Assembly: GCA_017447805.1 (NCBI GenBank)
Contig: JAFSMR010000022.1
Coordinates: 62,001-126,000 of the forward strand
Length of the DNA stretch: 64,000 bases
Source of the DNA: Kiritimatiellia bacterium
GTDB lineage: Bacteria; Verrucomicrobiota; Kiritimatiellia; RFP12; UBA1067
Direction of reading: 5' to 3'
Under the pieces are notes generated by a model. It was not told the origin of the DNA. It searched no databases and saw nothing but the letters and a program-made list of their open reading frames with translations. Each line of letters opens with the position of its first letter. The stretch's first letter is position 1. The position numbers and the translations under genes were made by a program. This document shows, piece after piece, positions 1 through 8,387 of the stretch.

Positions 1-5
1 TGTTG

Positions 6-1310
6 TCAGGCATGGTTTCTCATCTCCTCCGCTATCTGCTTCGCGCCGTTGGTGTTGAAGAATATGTCGAGGCCGTCCTCGCTCAAGCGCAGCTCCCGGA
101 TGAGGGCGTGTACTATCCGGGAGCGTTCGACCGGGTAGAGCTGCTCGATGAAGTCCGCAAGGTTGCCGAGAGTGTCTTCGGTCGCGTCCTTCAGCTCCGG
201 CTTCAGTTCGGCGAGCATCTTGTGAAACGTGGGCGTGGTGAGAATCTTGCCGAGTTCGTTCCACACGGGGCGTTCCAGCTCCTTCGACGAAATGACGCGA
301 ACAGGGCAGGTCGGCACGGCGCGGGCGTGGTCTTTGACGCACCGGTAGTAGATGAACCGGCGTCCCGCCTTCATCGTGTAGCCGGGCGTCATGAGGCAGT
401 TGCAATGGCCGCATTTGAGGATTCCCCTGAACTCGGCTATCGACTGCATCCTCTGCGAGGCTTCGCGGTCGGCTGTGTTCTCCGCCGCCACCTTGCGCGC
501 CAGCGCCCACTGTTCGCTCGTGACGAGCGGCGTGTGGATTCCCTTGTACTCGACGCCCTCGTAGGCCACAAGCCCCTTGTAGGCGATGTTCTGGAGGATT
601 TTGTAGACGTGCCGCGTCAGCCACGGTGTTCCCGGCTCCTTGGGTCCGAACCGGTCGTTCAGCTCCTTTGCGACCTGTTTGGCGCTCTTGATGATCGGGT
701 AGCGCTCGAAGATGAATCGTATCGACTCGGCCTTCGTCTCGTCCACGACGAGTTCCGAGTCCTCGTTCTTCTTGTATCCGTATGGAGTCGCGGCGGCGGA
801 CCAGCGTCCGGCGGCTCTCGCGGCGCGGAGCTGGCCGAGGATGCGCTCGGAGTCCATCTCGCGCTCCAGCTCGGCGAAGTCCATCATGATGCCGGTGGTG
901 GCGCGTCCGGTGGAGGTCTTGAGTTCTATCGACTGCGTGGCGCAGGCGATTTCGACGCCGTGCTGGCGCAACTCGTGTTCGATATTCCAGAAGTCGCGCT
1001 TGTTGCGGTTGATGCGGTCGAGCTTGTAGATGACGATGATGTCGATCTCGCCGTTGCGGACATCGCGCATCATCCTCTGGAAAGCCGGGCGGTCGGTCGT
1101 GCCGCCGGAAAAGCCGCCGTCCTCGAACACCTGCCCCGTGTACTGCCAGCCGTCCCCGGCGTGGCTCTCGATGAACCGGAGGCAGGTGTCGCGCTGTGCG
1201 TCGATTGACGTGTAGTTGCGGTCGAGACCTTCGGAACTCGACTTGCGGCAATAGATGACGCACCGTCTTGTGGCTGCGCTCACGGGCGTTTCTGTCCTCT
1301 GCTGCGGCAT
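6..1310 (-). CDS. Large serine recombinase (site-specific integrase/resolvase)
   Basis: 434 aa. The N-terminal resolvase domain (about residues 15-165) has the catalytic-serine segment YCRKSSSEG and the conserved IVIYKLDRINRNKRDFWN and ELEREMDSER stretches. A recombinase domain (from about 180, TPYGYKKN) and a zinc ribbon follow (CGHCNCL, then YYRC and TCPV, about 295-345). The family cuts and rejoins DNA through a phosphoserine link to integrate, excise or invert elements. I chose the ATG at 1310 because GGAGAGGAGATAGCC precedes it; the frame is open 55 codons further but without a good ribosome site. It lies 2 bases after the DUF2924 stop, so it is the last gene of a three-gene operon. The stop codon is at 6-8. 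Base composition is richer in GC than the chromosome to the right, fitting transfer. Whether it is the integrase of the element or a passenger is not shown. Confidence 0.93.
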   Translation of the reverse strand: MPQQRTETPVSAATRRCVIYCRKSSSEGLDRNYTSIDAQRDTCLRFIESHAGDGWQYTGQVFEDGGFSGGTTDRPAFQRMMRDVRNGEIDIIVIYKLDRINRNKRDFWNIEHELRQHGVEIACATQSIELKTSTGRATTGIMMDFAELEREMDSERILGQLRAARAAGRWSAAATPYGYKKNEDSELVVDETKAESIRFIFERYPIIKSAKQVAKELNDRFGPKEPGTPWLTRHVYKILQNIAYKGLVAYEGVEYKGIHTPLVTSEQWALARKVAAENTADREASQRMQSIAEFRGILKCGHCNCLMTPGYTMKAGRRFIYYRCVKDHARAVPTCPVRVISSKELERPVWNELGKILTTPTFHKMLAELKPELKDATEDTLGNLADFIEQLYPVERSRIVHALIRELRLSEDGLDIFFNTNGAKQIAEEMRNHA

Positions 1311-1312
1311 GG

Positions 1313-1753
1313 CTATCTCCTCTCCTTGAGGGGCGGCATATGGAAGAACTCGCGCCCGTTCCAATTCGACCCGGTGATGAGCTTTGCGACCTCGGAGGGC
1401 GAGTGGTACATCTGACCCTCGTATTCGTACTGCCTGCCGCCCCGGTAGACGAGGACGTACTTCTTGCCGTGCCATTCACGCACGTACTGCGCTCCCTCCG
1501 CATGGGGTTCCCGCTCCTTCTTTTTGCCCTCGCGCTTTTCGAGGGCGTCGTTCAGAATCTCCGCCGTCTCGGTTCCGACCGTCTTTCGGTAGTGCCGCTC
1601 CTGCAGCTTGTAGATGATTTCCGAGCGCAGGCTGGCGGTCGAGCGCGTCGAGTTCTCGCCGAAGAAGTGTCCGTAGCGGGCTCGGAGAGCCTGCGAGTCC
1701 ATTCGCGAGACCGCATTGATCTCGGTCAATAGGGAATTGGGCAGGCTTTCCAT
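1313..1753 (-). CDS. DUF2924 family protein
   Basis: 146 aa, soluble, rich in charged residues. It resembles DUF2924 proteins, which commonly sit directly upstream of phage or element recombinases; the segment YEGQMYHSPSEVAKLITG near the C-terminus is typical. The function is not known; a role as accessory factor or recombination directionality factor for the neighbouring recombinase is only inference. The start codon directly abuts the stop of the 36-aa gene upstream (TAAATG), and the stop lies 2 bases before the recombinase start, so the three are surely translated from one mRNA. Codon use is GC-rich like the recombinase. Confidence 0.8.
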   Translation of the reverse strand: MESLPNSLLTEINAVSRMDSQALRARYGHFFGENSTRSTASLRSEIIYKLQERHYRKTVGTETAEILNDALEKREGKKKEREPHAEGAQYVREWHGKKYVLVYRGGRQYEYEGQMYHSPSEVAKLITGSNWNGREFFHMPPLKERR

Positions 1754-1864
1754 TTACGATGCCTCCTTTTGAACACGACGCCTCTCGGCAAGGCGCGCGA
1801 TGGCGTCTGCCATCACCCGCGCGGCATCGAGAAGGCTCTCTTGGACTTTCTGGTTGCTTTCCAT
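1754..1864 (-). CDS. Small 36-aa protein, first gene of the recombinase operon
   Basis: A 36-aa alpha-helical, charged peptide (starts MESNQKVQESLLDAARVM). The ATG at 1864 is preceded by AAAGGAGATGAAGTC, an excellent ribosome site, and its stop abuts the DUF2924 start. The frame is open upstream to 2218 but that part has no ribosome site and an odd composition. No family is recognised; small helical proteins in this position could be regulatory or structural partners of the recombinase. The good ribosome site and tight coupling are the reasons for calling it. Confidence 0.6.
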   Translation of the reverse strand: MESNQKVQESLLDAARVMADAIARLAERRRVQKEAS

Positions 1865-1944
1865 GACTTCATCTCCTTTGGCATTCTCTATCACCGCCTC
1901 CGGGCAGGAGGTAGCGAGATTCCGCCAACAAAATTCACTACCGC

Positions 1945-1960
1945 ATATACTGGCGTATAT
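1945..1960. promoter_or_regulatory. Inverted repeat upstream of the recombinase operon
   Basis: ATATAC-TGGC-GTATAT, perfect 6-bp arms, about 80 bp upstream of the first operon start (1864). It overlaps a second partial dyad (GGCG TATATT CGCC). It could be an operator for the element's own repressor. No clear -35/-10 pair was found next to it, so this is a guess from symmetry and position. The rest of 1865-2200 shows no further gene. Confidence 0.3.
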
Positions 1961-2202
1961 TCGCCGACATATCCAGCGGGAATAGTGACTATTTTCGGAG
2001 TGTGCGTATGCCTGCCCTGTCTCTATCATACTTGACATCCCAAACAGGACAACAGAGAAGAGAAGTCGCGTTCCACCCAATAATACAAGGGTTTCGGGTT
2101 TTGGACGGCATCCGAAAAGCAAATAGGGTTTTCGCCAGGAATAGAGGACGCCTGCGGAGAGAGACGGAGAGCGAGTCCCTATAACGGCAGGGCGGGATAA
2201 CG

Positions 2203-2226
2203 AAAAAGCCCCAAACACGGGGCTTT
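2203..2226 (-). terminator. ssrA terminator: Rho-independent terminator downstream of tmRNA
   Basis: AAAGCCCC-GTGTTT-GGGGCTTT read on the minus strand, 8-bp stem, with the T run completed by TTTTT at 2207-2203. It lies 55 bases past the tmRNA 3' end and would end the tRNA-Val/tmRNA transcript before the recombinase operon. Confidence 0.8.
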
Positions 2227-2280
2227 ATTGCGATGCGGGAAACCGTGCCGTTTTGGACGGCGCAAGAGTCCCTAAAATAT

Positions 2281-2633
2281 TGGTGGAGGTGGCGAGAGTC
2301 GAACTCGCGTCCGAGATAGCATCAATCTAGCTTCTACGTGTGTATCAAATTATTAATCTCGGGATGGGTACGCCAATTTGCGGGCTTAGCCCAAGCCAAC
2401 CGCTTGATTCGGCACCCTGCAGCGAGCAAGCGGAACACCCTGCAACGTGACCTCGTATATTATGCCTAGGCGCTCACGAGATATCGGCGCTTCGACATGC
2501 GGCCTGTAATATTAGGCGGCAAGAGCGTAATCGTTGTTCGCAATTACTTTTTCCCTCGTTTTTTACGTGGCCAACGAGGATCCACGACACGCGACCAAAC
2601 CTCAACTTACCCCGTCGAAACCGGATCACCCCC
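2281..2633 (-). ncRNA. ssrA: tmRNA (transfer-messenger RNA)
   Basis: One-piece tmRNA of about 353 nt that rescues stalled ribosomes. The 5' end GGGGGTGATCCGGTTTCGAC and the 3' end TTCGACTCTCGCCACC..CCA are diagnostic; acceptor arms GGGGGTG and CACCTCC pair (one G-U), and CCA is encoded. The tag reading frame runs 2541-2512 on the minus strand: GCG AAC AAC GAT TAC GCT CTT GCC GCC TAA, giving ANNDYALAA, one residue shorter than the E. coli encoded tag and with the usual ALAA degradation end. It starts 22 nt after tRNA-Val, so both probably come from the promoter at 2746-2774. Confidence 0.95.
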
Positions 2634-2655
2634 CAAAGAAAAATTCCAAAAAAAA

Positions 2656-2732
2656 TGGTGGGCGATTCGGGATTCGGACCCAAGACCCCTACCGTGTGAA
2701 GGTAGTGCTCTAACCAACTGAGCTAATCGCCC
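2656..2732 (-). tRNA. tRNA-Val (anticodon CAC)
   Basis: 77 nt cloverleaf: acceptor GGGCGAT/ATCGCCC, D-arm AGCTCAGTTGGTTAGAGC, anticodon loop TTCACAC in a CTACC/GGTAG stem, T-arm GGGTCCGAATCCC, encoded CCA. Anticodon CAC reads GUG. It is transcribed with the tmRNA that follows. Confidence 0.96.
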
Positions 2733-2745
2733 TAAAACGGCGCAT

Positions 2746-2774
2746 AGTATATCAAACATTCCGTCCGATTTCAA
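2746..2774 (-). promoter_or_regulatory. Sigma70-type promoter of tRNA-Val/tmRNA
   Basis: TTGAAA, 17-bp spacer, TATACT on the minus strand. The predicted start is about 7 nt before the tRNA 5' end. This is the strongest stable-RNA-type promoter in the window, with the -35 preceded by a C run as at tRNA-Leu. Confidence 0.82.
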
Positions 2775-2805
2775 GGGGGAAAAAGAAAATTTTTTGTGCA
2801 CGCGG

Positions 2806-3906
2806 CTAAACTTCACAAATTTCGCCGATTTTAGGCACTAAAAGAGGAACTTTAGCGTATGCGGCGGCAGCGAGTTCATTTTTGTACGGCTCGTCCCACG
2901 GGTGGGTGCTGAAACAAAATTTGGCGTGATGACCGGTTACATATTTCTTCGCGCCGAGTTCGCGCATAGCAAGAGGCAATTCATCTGGCATTGTATGAAC
3001 TCTTGGCCAACGTTGATTATACTGGCCGTTTTCCAGAAATGCCAAATCGATTCCCGGCATTGTCTCGCCTATACGTCTAAAACGCTCGTCATAGCCGCCA
3101 TCACCGCCGAAATAAATCTTTTTGCCGGCGGCAGAAACGAGGAATGAGGACCATAGAGTCTTATTGCGCGTAAAACCGCGGCCGGAAAAATGATGTGTAG
3201 GATAGGCGCGAACAGAAACGCCAACGCGGCCGCAATCGATAATTGCCTTCTCGCCCCAGTCAAGTTCTTCAATCCTTTTGCTCTCATATCCCCAATATTC
3301 GAAATGCTCGCCAACGCCCAGCGAGGTAACTACCATGCCCACTCTATTCTTTAGGGCACATACCGTTTCGTAATCAAGATGATCCCAGTGGTCGTGGGTA
3401 ATAAGAAGAATGTCGATATCAGGGATATCTTCCGGCGTGAAAACATCCGTTCCCGGGAAAGCTTCGCCTATCAAAAAAGGAATAGGGGAGGCAGAACAAA
3501 ATACGGGGTCCACTAAAATCCTTGCGCCGCCGAGCTGAAGAAAATAGCTGCTGTGGCCAAACCAGACGAACAAATCTTTTTCGCGATCGAGATTTTCGAG
3601 GTCGCTCTTGATTACTTGAATATCGAATCGATTCGGTTCAAGATGAAGTTTTTTCTTCTTGAAGAACATACTCTTCAACCCACCCCTTCCATCAGGCTGA
3701 CGCTGCGGCGGGATATAGGCAGTAGGGAGATTCCAGAATTTTCCATCCCGGTAATTCGGGGATGTGAGAATTCTCTCTAGCCGCTCGCCTTGAGGGAGAC
3801 GTCCAAAGCGCTTGAAATTAAGGAATGCATAGCCTCCTATCGCCGCAGCGCCAAGGCAACAAGAGCCAATTGCCGAACCTTTCAAGAATTGCCGCCGGGT
3901 AATCAT
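2806..3906 (-). CDS. Tat-exported UlaG/NAPE-PLD-like metallo-beta-lactamase-fold hydrolase
   Basis: 366 aa. The N-terminus ITRRQFLKGS followed by a hydrophobic stretch is a twin-arginine export signal. The mature part has the metal-binding motif LLITHDHWDHLD (about residues 160-170) and further histidines (YPTHHFSGR, YVTGHHAKF), as in UlaG-like lactonases and N-acyl-phosphatidylethanolamine phospholipase D-like enzymes. FFKKKKLHLEPNRFD and the LFVWFGHSSYFLQ segment match that subgroup. The substrate cannot be read from sequence; a periplasmic or outer-surface lipid or lactone hydrolase is plausible. The ATG overlaps the stop of the upstream membrane-protein gene (ATGA), so it is translationally coupled at the end of an operon that includes tsaD. 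Confidence 0.85.
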   Translation of the reverse strand: MITRRQFLKGSAIGSCCLGAAAIGGYAFLNFKRFGRLPQGERLERILTSPNYRDGKFWNLPTAYIPPQRQPDGRGGLKSMFFKKKKLHLEPNRFDIQVIKSDLENLDREKDLFVWFGHSSYFLQLGGARILVDPVFCSASPIPFLIGEAFPGTDVFTPEDIPDIDILLITHDHWDHLDYETVCALKNRVGMVVTSLGVGEHFEYWGYESKRIEELDWGEKAIIDCGRVGVSVRAYPTHHFSGRGFTRNKTLWSSFLVSAAGKKIYFGGDGGYDERFRRIGETMPGIDLAFLENGQYNQRWPRVHTMPDELPLAMRELGAKKYVTGHHAKFCFSTHPWDEPYKNELAAAAYAKVPLLVPKIGEICEV

Positions 3907-4178
3907 TCGCCTAGCCTATTCTTTTTTGCGAAATGGATATATAGCGCAAGGTCGGTAGATACCAACATCATATCAACGAGATACACAAAGCAAAGCCAAA
4001 GTTTGGTTCCTTCCACAAGATGTGCGGCGATTCCACAGATATAGCCGAAAATCACGATAGCCATAAATGCCGGCGATTTGCCGTCTACTCTCTTGGAGCG
4101 CCACGTTTTCGCAATTGCGAAAGGCCAGGAAAAGCCGAAAGAAAACAGCATTGCGAACTCTAGAAACTCCGCTACCAT
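3903..4178 (-). CDS. Small membrane protein with SWEET/PQ-loop-like pattern
   Basis: 91 aa with three hydrophobic segments (about 5-22, 38-56, 62-80). The stretch SWPFAIAKTWRSKRVDGKS resembles the proline-containing first half of PQ-loop/SemiSWEET-type small membrane proteins. That assignment is tentative; it may simply be an uncharacterised conserved membrane protein. The start is coupled to tsaD (TGATATG) and its stop overlaps the next start (ATGA), so it is co-translated with the exported hydrolase downstream. Confidence 0.7.
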   Translation of the reverse strand: MVAEFLEFAMLFSFGFSWPFAIAKTWRSKRVDGKSPAFMAIVIFGYICGIAAHLVEGTKLWLCFVYLVDMMLVSTDLALYIHFAKKNRLGE

Positions 4179-4179
4179 A

Positions 4180-5223
4180 TCAGCCGACCTCCAAAGAAGG
4201 CGCTACATCGATTTTCATCGCATCAGCGCCGGAAATATTTCGCCGCCAATATGCGAGAGCTGCAATCATAGCGCCATTATCGCCGCAATATTTCGGTTTT
4301 GCGAGCAAGAGGGGGATTTTTTTGCAAGATGCCATATCGCCGAGAACTTCGCGAAGGCGAGAATTAAGGGAGACTCCTCCGCCGACTACAAGAGCTTTAT
4401 AATTGCGCCTCTTCAACGCCTCGAGAGTCCTATCTTCAAGCGCGCCGATTACGGCTTCTTGGTAGCTAGCAACGATACGCGGGGTCTCTGCTTGGGCAAT
4501 CAAACTTTCGGCACCGCCATTTTTTTCGACATATCTCAAAAGCGCGGTCTTGAGACCGGAAAAAGAAACGCAAAGCGAAGCGGAAAGCCCTGCGAGCGCA
4601 CTGACGCCTTCGCGAGGACGGCCTTTTGGGAATGGTATCAAATCATGCCTGCCCCATTCACGCGCAATTTTATCGATTACGGGTCCGCCAGGATACCCCA
4701 AAGCGAGCAATTTCGCCGCTTTATCGAAAGCTTCACCTGCGGCATCGTCGAGAGTTTGGCCAATTGTATGATATTCGCCGTAACGCGGCATATCTACCCA
4801 ATTTGTATGCCCGCCCGAGACCACCAATCCAAGCATAGGTTCGTAATTTCGCGGGTCGAGATCGGTATCGAGGAACGGGGTGTGAAGATGTGCTTCGAGA
4901 TGATTGATGGCAATCAGATCGATTCCTAAAGAGGCGGCAAGGCCCTTCGCGGCATTAAGCCCGACTATAAGCGCGGGTGAAAGCCCAGGACCATACGTTA
5001 CCGCAATTGCATCGAGTTTAACATTCGCCTCTTTTATAGCCGTAGTGACAACCTCGTTGATTTTCTCGATGTGGGCGCGAGAAGCAATTTCAGGAACGAC
5101 CCCGCCATATGGTTTATGAAGAGGAATTTGAGTATAAACTATACTCGATAGAACTTTGCAGCCATCTTGAACAACCGCAGCTGCCGTTTCGTCACAGCTT
5201 GTTTCTATACCAAGAATATTCAT
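4180..5223 (-). CDS. tsaD: tRNA N6-adenosine threonylcarbamoyltransferase
   Basis: 347 aa, the full family length. It transfers threonylcarbamoyl from TC-AMP to A37 of ANN-decoding tRNAs, with TsaB and TsaE (not in this window). The N-terminus MNILGIETSCDETAAAV and the metal-binding INHLEAHLHTPF segment (histidines about 105-110) are diagnostic; the nucleotide-binding VVSGGHTNW and VVGGGVSLNSRLR segments are present. It starts 7 bases after the stop of the upstream secreted protein, within a six-gene operon. Confidence 0.97.
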   Translation of the reverse strand: MNILGIETSCDETAAAVVQDGCKVLSSIVYTQIPLHKPYGGVVPEIASRAHIEKINEVVTTAIKEANVKLDAIAVTYGPGLSPALIVGLNAAKGLAASLGIDLIAINHLEAHLHTPFLDTDLDPRNYEPMLGLVVSGGHTNWVDMPRYGEYHTIGQTLDDAAGEAFDKAAKLLALGYPGGPVIDKIAREWGRHDLIPFPKGRPREGVSALAGLSASLCVSFSGLKTALLRYVEKNGGAESLIAQAETPRIVASYQEAVIGALEDRTLEALKRRNYKALVVGGGVSLNSRLREVLGDMASCKKIPLLLAKPKYCGDNGAMIAALAYWRRNISGADAMKIDVAPSLEVG

Positions 5224-5230
5224 TTTAAAA

Positions 5231-6082
5231 TCACCAGAATTTCCACCAAGGTCTTTCCACCGGCTTCACGCCGCCGGCAGAATCATATACTTCTTGAACT
5301 CTATTTTGCGCAGATGTCTGGGGGTCGTCTACCCTTTCGCGCGATATGAATTCCAGTGCATTTGGCATAGACCAAAATTCACTTCGAACAAACGCATCGG
5401 GAGAGTTGCGATGGAGGACGACTATCTTTCCGCTCGGCAGAATCGAAATCACCGGTTTTGTTATTCTAAGCATCAAGCCGAGGTCGTGGGTTTCCCAGCT
5501 CCTTTCCGAAGCTCCTTCATCCTGCGCGGAAATAAACAAATGTTCTGCGCCGCTCCTCGACCAATGGGAAAGACGAAATTCGCGATTTAGACCGGGTTTA
5601 TTGGCAAACGTCTGAAGAGCCGTGGTGATTTCCATGCCCGGGACGACATCGAAGGCGACATAAGCGCCTTCGTAGCGAACGCCGTCATGCATCAAAACCG
5701 GGCGCGCCAAATATCTTCGTGGATTGGCAATCGAATAGTGATCGCCGAGATACACTTCCAGCTTCTGCCCTTCATTCGGTCCAACCTTGAATTTTGCGAC
5801 AAATGGACGAGAATTCAACTTTACGAGTCGTTCCATGTCGTGAGCCGTAAACACCTCGACGAATAATTGATCTGTGGAATTGGTGTAGCCGACACGAACC
5901 AAAGAAGGCGAAATATTCCTTACATCGATAACGCCTCTAATTCTTTCGCCGATCAAAAAATCGAGCGCATCGAGTTTAAGATTTACGGAAATATCGCTAA
6001 TTGCGGCCTCAAGCTTGATAATCGAGGCAAAAGCAAATATCGCGAGAATCGCAAGAAAAGATTTTTTCATATTCTTCTTCAT
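5231..6082 (-). CDS. Secreted protein of unknown function
   Basis: 283 aa. A Sec signal peptide (MKKNMKKSFLAILAIFAF, cleavage probably after LEAA) precedes a beta-rich soluble region with no family I recognise. The C-terminus ends in aromatic-rich RPWWKFW. The middle alternates short hydrophobic and charged runs, consistent with Ig-like or beta-sandwich folds; the segment FLIGERIRGVIDVRN recalls domains that describe bulk protein properties in Bacteroidetes-type surface proteins. Two in-frame ATGs (6082 and 6070) are possible. It sits between the PhnP-like gene (12 bp) and tsaD (7 bp). Confidence 0.75.
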   Translation of the reverse strand: MKKNMKKSFLAILAIFAFASIIKLEAAISDISVNLKLDALDFLIGERIRGVIDVRNISPSLVRVGYTNSTDQLFVEVFTAHDMERLVKLNSRPFVAKFKVGPNEGQKLEVYLGDHYSIANPRRYLARPVLMHDGVRYEGAYVAFDVVPGMEITTALQTFANKPGLNREFRLSHWSRSGAEHLFISAQDEGASERSWETHDLGLMLRITKPVISILPSGKIVVLHRNSPDAFVRSEFWSMPNALEFISRERVDDPQTSAQNRVQEVYDSAGGVKPVERPWWKFW

Positions 6083-6094
6083 AATAAAGTCGCA

Positions 6095-6943
6095 TTAAGA
6101 TTTGGCATTGGAAAATTCAAGTCCATCAAAGGCAGCTTCTGCACAGGTGCCCTTTAGCTTCTGGGAAAGTTCTTCATGTGTCAAGTCGTGGCACATGTGT
6201 ATAAGATAAGCTTTCTTCGGAGAAATTTTATCGATATATCCAAGCGAACGCGCGAGGCTCAGATGAGTAGGATGTTCGCGCTCGCGAAGACAATTCAAAA
6301 CCAAGATATCGACATTGGATAAAAGTTCTACTACACTGGTCGAAAGTTCGTGGCAATCACTTATATAGCCTAGACGAAAAGGATCTTCTTCCAGTAGGTA
6401 GCCCGCGCAAGGAAAGCCGTGTTCGACCCTAAAAGCGGTAATACGGCAAGAACCTATAGAAAACGGGTCGAGATTCGAACGGAATTCCACTTGCGGACGA
6501 AACAGCCCCTTCTCGCCGCCCTTTATGCCGATATAGGGGAATACTTGATGCATCTGGGCGATTGTTTCCGGCAGAGCATAACATGGAAGCGTTTTGCCGA
6601 CGACCCGGAATCTTCGCCCGTTTGCACCAGGTTCGGCAGGATCGCACGGAATAGTCTCGCCGTTAATCGTATTAAAGCGCCTCACATCATCAAACCCGGC
6701 GATATGATCCATGTGGGCATGAGTAAGCAAGATCGCATCGACTTTGGAAATCTTGTATTCTAGGCACGCTTCCCTCATTTCAGGCGGAGTATCTATAAGG
6801 AAAGCTTCGCCTGAAGACGTAACGACATAAGCGCCGCAGCGTCTGCGTTTATCGCGAGGGTCGGTTGATCGGCAGACGGGGCATCCGCAGCCGATCTGCG
6901 GTACCCCGACGCTTGTCCCCGTGCCTAGAAAACGGAATCGCAT
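6095..6943 (-). CDS. PhnP/RNase Z-like metallo-beta-lactamase-fold phosphodiesterase
   Basis: 282 aa. The N-terminus FRFLGTGTSVGVPQIGCGC, with the cysteine group GCGCPVCRS, and the metal motif LLTHAHMDHIAGFDDVRRF match the PhnP-like group (phosphoribosyl cyclic phosphate phosphodiesterase and relatives). Later metal ligands are in RVEHGFPCAGYLL and YISDCHE, with HMCHDLTHEE near the C-terminus. No phosphonate-use genes are nearby, so the true substrate may be another cyclic or phosphodiester nucleotide. It is 9 bp downstream of the sugar porter in the same operon. Confidence 0.88.
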   Translation of the reverse strand: MRFRFLGTGTSVGVPQIGCGCPVCRSTDPRDKRRRCGAYVVTSSGEAFLIDTPPEMREACLEYKISKVDAILLTHAHMDHIAGFDDVRRFNTINGETIPCDPAEPGANGRRFRVVGKTLPCYALPETIAQMHQVFPYIGIKGGEKGLFRPQVEFRSNLDPFSIGSCRITAFRVEHGFPCAGYLLEEDPFRLGYISDCHELSTSVVELLSNVDILVLNCLREREHPTHLSLARSLGYIDKISPKKAYLIHMCHDLTHEELSQKLKGTCAEAAFDGLEFSNAKS

Positions 6944-6952
6944 TTCTTAGTC

Positions 6953-8326
6953 TTATTTCTTCTTTCCGGCGAAATACTGCTCGATTTCCTCGAGAGTCTT
7001 GCCCTTGGTTTCAGGCATGAAGAACGCCGCTGTAATGAAGTAGATTACGGTAAATCCAGCGAGAGTGAAAAACACCCAAGCATAACCTACAGCATTCACC
7101 CAAGGATAGAATACAGATGCAATCGTAGTCGAAACACCCTGGTTGATGAGAAGCGCAATCGCCATGCCGTTGGCGCGGATGCGCGCAGGCATGAGCTCCG
7201 AGAGCGCGAGCCACACGCAAACTCCGGGGCCCGAGGCGAAGAAGCCGATGAAGACCATGAACGAAATCGCAGTAGCCCAGCCAGTCACTTGCGAAGCCGC
7301 GCAAATACCCTTTTCGATTACGAAGAATGAAGTTCCTACGCCTGCGAGGCCTACGATGATACCAAGCGTTCCCATCTTAAGAAGGAAGGTGCGGCCCTTG
7401 CGGTCAACTAGCGATACGGCGAGGATGGTCATCACCAAGTTGACAATCTTAATAGCGGTATCCGCGTAGTTGGCGACAATTCCGGGAAGGCCCGACTTAT
7501 TGAAAATATCGACGGAATAGTTCAAGACGGAATTGATGCCGGTCGCCTGAGTGCAAGCAAGAACCACTACCGCGAGGCAGAAAGGATAGATATATTTACG
7601 GCTGAAAAGGCTATCCTTGGCGGCTGGTTCATCCTTCTTCTTCTCTTCGACTATTCCAGCAGCTTTATCAGCCATCTTCTTTAGCCAGGTTGGCGATTCT
7701 TTCAAGCCGAAAATTCCGAAAAGGAAGATCACTCCGGGAATGGCAGAAAGCCAGAATACCGTCTTCCACGCGCTGACTTTCGTCGCGGCGGAAACGGCCT
7801 CGGAATCGGCTGGGCCGAAGAACTTTGTGACCCCGACGCCAACAAGCGCCATGAATACGAGGCCGATCGTAAGAAAGAGCTGGAAGAGGCCAGTTCCCTT
7901 GCCGCGTGATTCAGGCGGAAGGCATTCGGCAAGATACATTGGAATAACGACGCCCAAGAGGCCTGCAGAAGCGCCCTGGACAAAGCGTCCTGCGACCATC
8001 ACGCCGTAATTGCCATTCGAAAACACAATCATTGGAATGGAAGAAAGGAATACAATCGAACCGATTAAAATAGCCTTCTTGCGCCCAAGCCATTCTGCAA
8101 AAACACCTGCTGGCAATGAACCGATTACCGAGCCAAAGAGAACAGCGCCTACAACAGTAGAAAGCTTCGCATCAGAAAAATACGAAAGCGCCTTGATATA
8201 GGGCAAAGCGGAGGCAATAGCGCCGACATCAATGCCATACAGAAGCCCTCCGAGGCCTGCCATAGACATAAGATATATTGTGTAGCGCTTTGCGCTAGCA
8301 GATAAAGTAGTCGTCTGAGTATCCAT
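6953..8326 (-). CDS. Sugar porter family MFS transporter
   Basis: 457 aa, 12 membrane segments. It belongs to the sugar porter family that imports hexoses or pentoses, usually with H+. Signatures: GRFVQGASAGLLGVVIPMYL with the following RG pair, the AEWLGRKKA loop-2/3 motif, DRKGRTFLL in the second half and the terminal PETKGKTLEEIEQYF. A cytoplasmic loop (EEKKKDEPAAKDS) separates the halves. The ATG at 8326 has AAAGGAGAGAAC upstream. It heads the operon running down to the exported hydrolase. The sugar cannot be told from sequence. Confidence 0.93.
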   Translation of the reverse strand: MDTQTTTLSASAKRYTIYLMSMAGLGGLLYGIDVGAIASALPYIKALSYFSDAKLSTVVGAVLFGSVIGSLPAGVFAEWLGRKKAILIGSIVFLSSIPMIVFSNGNYGVMVAGRFVQGASAGLLGVVIPMYLAECLPPESRGKGTGLFQLFLTIGLVFMALVGVGVTKFFGPADSEAVSAATKVSAWKTVFWLSAIPGVIFLFGIFGLKESPTWLKKMADKAAGIVEEKKKDEPAAKDSLFSRKYIYPFCLAVVVLACTQATGINSVLNYSVDIFNKSGLPGIVANYADTAIKIVNLVMTILAVSLVDRKGRTFLLKMGTLGIIVGLAGVGTSFFVIEKGICAASQVTGWATAISFMVFIGFFASGPGVCVWLALSELMPARIRANGMAIALLINQGVSTTIASVFYPWVNAVGYAWVFFTLAGFTVIYFITAAFFMPETKGKTLEEIEQYFAGKKK

Positions 8327-8357
8327 GTTCTCTCCTTTTCGATTATCGTTTGCGGAA

Positions 8358-8387
8358 ATTATAACATATTATCTCTATATTGGTCAA
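8358..8387 (-). promoter_or_regulatory. Promoter of the sugar porter operon
   Basis: TTGACC, 18-bp spacer, TATAAT, with TGT just before the -10 (extended -10). The -35 lies on the rsmB stop codon. The 5' leader is about 25-30 nt with a strong ribosome site. Confidence 0.8.

Noticed and set aside
3-1208. 401-codon open frame on the plus strand opposite the recombinase
   Set aside because: It is the antisense shadow of the GC-rich recombinase gene; no ribosome site and low-complexity Arg/Leu/Val-rich translation.
1754-2218. 154-residue form of the first gene in the recombinase operon
   Set aside because: The part upstream of 1864 has no ribosome site and unlikely composition; the 36-aa form has an ideal ribosome site.
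6095-6943. Phosphonate (phn) operon member
   Set aside because: PhnP-like in fold, but no other phosphonate gene is nearby.
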